Assembly: GCA_030077755.1 (NCBI GenBank)
Contig: JAQJZZ010000012.1
Location: forward strand, 1,674,001 to 1,738,000
Reading direction: 5' to 3'
DNA from: Filosporella fistucella
Taxonomy: Eukaryota; Ascomycota; Leotiomycetes; Helotiales
Length of the DNA stretch: 64,000 nt
Shown: piece by piece, positions 59,852 to 64,000 of the stretch
How the letters are laid out: every line of letters begins with the position of its first letter
Numbering within the stretch: the first letter of the stretch is position 1
The notes under the pieces: generated by a model
What the model was told of the DNA's origin: nothing
Seen by the model: only the letters and a program-made list of their open reading frames with translations
Databases searched by the model: none
Translations under genes and position numbers: made by a program

Positions 59852-62193
59852 ATGGATTCGATCAACGTCCCGCGTAAGCTATGGGAGCACCCCAGCCCAG
59901 AGAAGACGGAGATGTATAAACTTATGCAGCAGGTGAACCAAAAGCACAATTTGAACATTCAGGTTGGTCAGAGATACTGGAATATGTAGATTCTTTACTA
60001 AATGGGTACAGACATTTTGGGACTTATACCAATACTCAATTACAAAACGTGCTCAATTTTGGGACCAAGCCTTTCAATTCCTCGATCTAATACACAGTGG
60101 TACATACACGAAAGTTGTAGATGAGTCTGCAAGAATAGATGCTATACCCCGTTGGTTCGATGGTGTCCATATGAATTTTGCAGAGAACATTTTATACTCG
60201 AGAGTTCCCGGAGCTGCTACATCGAAGAGAGGAAAGAATGGAAAAGAAGATGGCAAGATTGCCCTTACAGAGATACGAGAAGGTTATACTGAAGTTCGGA
60301 ACGTCACTTGGGGACGGTTACGGAAGGAGGTCGCGATTCTGGCCAATGCTATGAAACAACACGGTGTCAAAAAGGGAGATAGAGTTGTTGTAGTTGCCAG
60401 TAATTCCGTGGATACATTAAAGGTTTTCCTTGCTGTCACCACTCTTGGAGGGCTGTTCAGTAGTAGCTCTACAGATATGGGTGTTCAAGGTGTTTTGCAG
60501 AGAGCTTTACAAGTAGCACCAAAGGTAGATTCTTTCTGGGTACTGAGATTTAGAGATATGCTAAACTCCGCAGTACATATTCATGGACGATTTCGCAATT
60601 TATAACGGGAAGAAAGTCGACCTCCGAGAGAAAATGGCGAAGATAGTTGATGGCATGAAGGAAATCAAAGAATTTGTAGGGATGGTTTCAATGCCTCGAT
60701 TCCAAGACCCAGTCGACGTCAGCAAAATTCCAAAGACCGAAATTTTAGCAAATTATACTTCTAAAGCCAATTCAACCCAACCCGAATTCGAAAAGACAGC
60801 CTTTCATGACCCATTCTTTATCGCATATTCATCCGGCACTACCGGAACACCAAAATGTATTGTTCATTCTATCGGCGGAGCAGTTCTCAGTTCAGCGAAG
60901 GAAGGAAAGTTGCATCGCGAGATGACGCCGGAGAGTGTAGCTTTACAGTACACCACCACTGGTTGGATAATGTACTACGCATCAGTGACGAATCTTCTTG
61001 CTGGTTCTCGAGTTATTTTGTATGATGGCAGCCCCTTCCAACCTGATCTAAAGACATTTGTTAGGATATTAGGAGAACAGAAAGTCACAATGCTGGGAAC
61101 GAGTCCAAGATGGATGCACGAATTACAGAAGAATGGTATTGTGCCAAAGGAGGTGACCGACTTGAGTAATCTGGAAATCGTGACGAGTACGGGAATGGTA
61201 TTAAGTGATCAGTTGTTTGAATGGTTTTATGATGTCGGATTTCCCAAACATACTCATCTTGCAAATATATCTGGTGGGACAGATCTGGTAAGCATCCATC
61301 CTCGAAATGGCTGCGATTCTGTGCAGCTAACAAGTCATAGGCCGGATGCTTCGGACAGGTTATTTAAATCCGCCCAAAATTTTAAATGTTATACTGACTA
61401 TCGCAGGAAAACCCACTTTCACCAGTCTACGTCGGCGGTACCCAAGGTCCAAGTCTCGGAACTCCGGTGGCAGTATATGATTCATTGGTCGAAGGTGGCA
61501 AAGGAGTTCCAGGTGATGAAGTCGAGCACGGCACTCCGGGCGAACTGGTAGCACCAGCTGCATTCCCCAATATGCCCGTGTATTTCTGGAATGATGACTC
61601 TGGAGACCGCTACTTCAGTGCCTATTTCGAGAAGTACGACAATGTTTGGACGCATGGCGACTTCGTCATGATACATCCAATCACAAAAGCGCTCGTTTTC
61701 CTAGGTCGTGCCGATGGAGTATTAAATCCAAGTGGTGTCAGATTTGGAAGCGCAGAAATATATTCTGTGGTTGAAGACAAGTTTCCACATATTGCTGATA
61801 GCATATGCGTGGGGCAGAGAAGACCAGAAGATAATGATGAGAGTGTGATGCTCTTTTTGATGATGAAGCCGGGAGAGAAATTCACTTCAAAGCTTGTCAG
61901 TGAAGTGAAGGGGGCTATACGAAAGGAGCTGAGTGCAAGACATGTTCCTAAGCATGTATTTGAGACTCCAGAAATACCAGTGAGTACAAAATTTTCCAAA
62001 AAATATTTCATATGATTGTCTCTAACTGAATCAGACGACCGTCAACCTAAAAAAGGTAGAATTGCCAGTTAAACAGATAGTTTCTGGAAAAATTGTGAAG
62101 CCAAGTGGGACACTGCTCAATCCGAAGAGCTTAGATTACTATTACCAATTTGCAAAGGTAGAAGAGCTGGTTGATTCCAAGAGCAAGCTTTAG
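59852..62193 (+). CDS. Acetoacetyl-CoA synthetase
   Basis: Six exons: 59852-59962, 60012-60524, 60574-61287, 61341-61358 (18 nt), 61407-61979 and 62035-62193, giving 695 aa in one frame. N-terminal acyl-CoA synthetase region (RKLWEHPSPEKTEMYKLM, FWDLYQYS, ARIDAIPRWFDGVHMNFAEN). P-loop-like AMP-binding signature IAYSSGTTGTPKCIVHS. The motif ISGGTDL|AGCFGQ|ENPLSPVYVGG is complete only if the 18-nt microexon is used. Then DRYFSAYFEKYDNVWTHGDFV, GRADGVLNPSGVRFGSAEIY and the C-terminal lysine region TTVNLKKVELPVKQIVSGK. It activates acetoacetate to acetoacetyl-CoA with ATP in the cytosol, feeding sterol or ketone-body/leucine carbon. The start is the first Met in the open exon. Confidence 0.95.
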
Positions 62194-62619
62194 ATCGTCG
62201 AACTTAGGAGATATATGTAAACTTATCATGTTGATGTAGGCGAGATGTGCCAGAGCGGCTTCAATGGGACATCTTTTGCTTTTGAACTTAGACAGGCCTC
62301 TGAGATAAAACTCCTCCATTGCTGGTGGAATTCTGATATGGAAAGAGATGCTGGCACTTGCAGTTGACGTATATTTGTCTCATGAATAGTATAGTAGAGA
62401 GCCAGCCTATTGGTTCCTTTTAAGTATTTTGCTTTGATAATAGTACAATTCCTCGAACGTTAGAGCTTGCAAACAATAACGCCTGAACTTGGAGAGCTCC
62501 AAAATTTGGTCCTTCCAACTTATATACCGGCTTTGAACCTCGCTATCTTCCCCGGGAATGATTCCTGCTGATATGAGGGACGACCCTCACCCCGAACGTG
62601 TACTTGGGCAGTTGGGATA
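62194..62619. other. Intergenic, convergent 3' ends
   Basis: About 425 bases between two convergent stop codons. It is presumably 3' UTR of both. Nothing else is seen. Confidence 0.6.
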
Positions 62620-63144
62620 TTATGAAGCATCGTCCTCAAACTTCCCCCCTTTCATCCCATATCTCCAACCCATATAGCCTGCGGTCCCAGCTACACTCCC
62701 CAAAGCTATCCCGCCAACGGCACCTCTCCATCCCAATCCCTTGCCTTTGATAGCAACTCCTAAGGCGCCAGCAGCCATTCCCGCATATGTCCAATCATCA
62801 CATTCAACCTGTCCCTTGTTTACCAACAACCTCCAACTCCTATCTTTCCACTCAATTTCCTCTCTACCCCACATTCGCGCTGGGAGAGCTATGCATAGCA
62901 GACCAGTTGCAACGACAGCGCCCGTGCCCGCTGATCGCAGCAGGGCGGTTGTGAATGTCGATGTTGGTATCTTTGGTTTGAGGAGCCCGACACGTGGACT
63001 TCGAAGGAACTCTAGTGTTGGCACAATTGGCAAGGCGACTATAGCGCCTGTTGTCACTGCACGCGTAAGGACATGGGCTGTTAGAATTGAATGCGCGTAG
63101 GACTGATCTTCGGCATAGGGGGCCAGAGGCCAGTATCGAGACAT
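62620..63144 (-). CDS. Small conserved-looking membrane protein, function unknown
   Basis: A 174-aa frame from Met 63144 (MSRYWPLAPYAEDQSYAHSI); an upstream Met at 63222 would add 26 residues without domain value. It has hydrophobic helices at ~25-55 (AVTTGAIVALPIVPTLEFL), ~75-100 (GTGAVVATGLLCIALPARMW) and two glycine-rich ones at the end (TYAGMAAGALGVAI, AVGGIALGSVAGTAGYMGW). A basic/acidic tail (KGGKFEDDAS) follows. Small, glycine-rich, multi-helix proteins of this style in fungi are often mitochondrial inner-membrane proteins. That is only a suggestion. I do not recognise the family with certainty. Confidence 0.7.
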   Translation of the reverse strand: MSRYWPLAPYAEDQSYAHSILTAHVLTRAVTTGAIVALPIVPTLEFLRSPRVGLLKPKIPTSTFTTALLRSAGTGAVVATGLLCIALPARMWGREEIEWKDRSWRLLVNKGQVECDDWTYAGMAAGALGVAIKGKGLGWRGAVGGIALGSVAGTAGYMGWRYGMKGGKFEDDAS

Positions 63145-63724
63145 GATGAATGTTACACAGCAGAATTGGATGGAAGAGGTTGTATTCTGCGATGTTAGCA
63201 ATCGGTGTAAATTGTATAGCAATCAGGAGTTGGCATGAGGTGTGCTGGGAGATTTAAACTCCAATCTGTGGCTGTCGTAGTTGGGTTCCTCGCGCGAATA
63301 ATCGGGTGGAGGTAAAGAATCGCCCGCGTCCCGACCCATGGATAGAGGCGGAACTCCACGACAATTTGGATACACTTTTCGTCAGGCAGGCAAAGAATCG
63401 TCTCCAGCTGTTATAGGTTCAACATAACAAGTAGTTGGACCGAGAGAGAGAGAATGGATCTGGACCTTCGCTCGGCTGAGATCTAGCGCGCTGGAGTTAA
63501 TAGCGGGGCTCATGTTGTATTTACAGACGAATGCGAATGCGAAGCGGGATTTTGTATCAGTGAACCATGCCAGAACTTATTGCTTTGCAGAACCGAATGA
63601 TCATTAGATGCAGCTATTTCAAATCTGTATCTGATTCGAAGCTTATGTTTGATGAGTCTAATCAGAGCCCATCAAACACTAAGTTATAGCTTCCACACCT
63701 CTCACTAGGTATCATGCTAGAATC
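63145..63724. other. Intergenic, divergent promoters
   Basis: About 580 bases between divergent starts, expected to contain both promoters. A gagagagaga-type purine tract is near 63441. No specific site is assignable. Confidence 0.5.
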
Positions 63725-64000
63725 ATGCCAGCGCCTGAGCTTCATTCCCATCTCCCACCCCAAATTCGCTCGATCTTTACGAGCCATATGGCGTAAGTCC
63801 GTGCGCTACAGCGTATTTTGCCCACTACAAAATTGAACTTTAGCGATTCTAACCCACCAAAACCACCTAAAAAAATGCCTCTATCTACCCCTCCACCTCC
63901 ACTCGATTTTGTCCACCTCCCAGGCTACGAAGTGCCTACAAAGCATAAAGAAGCAATTAGACAGCTCCACTGGTTCGGCAAAGTGTCTAGAATAGATTTG
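63725..64000 (+). CDS. Unrecognised gene, 5' end only
   Basis: Two exons are visible: 63725-63792 and 63844 to the window edge. The 51-nt intron has a GTAAGT donor and TTTAG acceptor. The product starts MPAPELHSHLPPQIRSIFTS, then HMADSNPPKPPKKMPL, a proline-rich patch (STPPPPLDF) and VHLPGYEVPTKHKEAIRQLH. The gene runs off the window. No domain is recognisable in ~75 residues. An internal Met in exon 2 (MPLSTPPPP) is an alternative start, but the clean splice supports the upstream one. Confidence 0.6.

Overview
This window is nuclear DNA of a filamentous ascomycete. I infer Pezizomycotina, probably Leotiomycetes, from overall resemblance rather than any search. The evidence is short (about 45-160 nt) spliceosomal introns with GTANGT donors, CTAAC/CTRAY branch points and YAG acceptors, together with fungal families: POT/PTR2 transporter, GH3 beta-glucosidase, AA11 lytic polysaccharide monooxygenase, Zn2Cys6 transcription factor, DUF3433 membrane protein, Tra1 and fungal nicotianamine synthase. 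Genes are monocistronic, mostly multi-exon and placed on both strands.

Layout. 1-1799: 3' part of a PTR2-type peptide transporter (+). 2208-5975: secreted GH3 beta-glucosidase (-). 6818-8269: Fe(II)/2-oxoglutarate dioxygenase (-). 8399-11676: an accessory island bounded by two direct copies of a ~245-bp dispersed repeat. It holds a helical hypothetical ORF, a frameshifted relic of a Gly/Tyr/Ser-rich protein and an intact four-exon gene for a 145-aa secreted protein with 12 cysteines. 12424-13845: F-box-like protein (-). 14686-18696: a decayed stretch with an FSH-type serine hydrolase relic (-), a possible 48-aa secreted peptide (-) and a second relic with one frameshift and one in-frame TAG (-). 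19757-20914: nicotianamine synthase-like gene (+). 21302-32990: TRA1 (-), the largest gene. 33935-35169: RBR (RING-IBR-RING2) ubiquitin-ligase-type gene (-) with unresolved exon joins.

35363-44176 looks like a functional neighbourhood: a Zn2Cys6 regulator (-), a 5-oxoprolinase-type enzyme (-) and, diverging from it, a Dal5-like anion/allantoate-type MFS carrier (+). This suggests uptake and hydrolysis of a pyroglutamate-like nitrogen source under a local regulator; that is inference. 44398-48506: DUF3433 multi-pass membrane protein (-). 49140-49967: YIH1/IMPACT homologue (+). 50322-52142: Baeyer-Villiger-type flavin monooxygenase (-). 53071-54333: AA11 LPMO with C-terminal X278-like module (-). 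54334-57985: gene-poor. 57986-58576: AIG2-like/gamma-glutamylcyclotransferase-fold gene with an 8-nt microexon (-). 59852-62193: acetoacetyl-CoA synthetase with an 18-nt microexon (+). 62620-63144: small conserved-looking membrane protein (-). 63725-64000: 5' end of an unrecognised gene (+).

I found no convincing tRNA, rRNA, CRISPR or autonomous transposase/reverse transcriptase. The most interesting items are the two microexons, the repeat-flanked cysteine-rich secreted gene, the relics with nonsense codons (one of which could be intronised) and the TF/5-oxoprolinase/MFS group. All exon models are hand-derived from splice consensus and reading-frame continuity.
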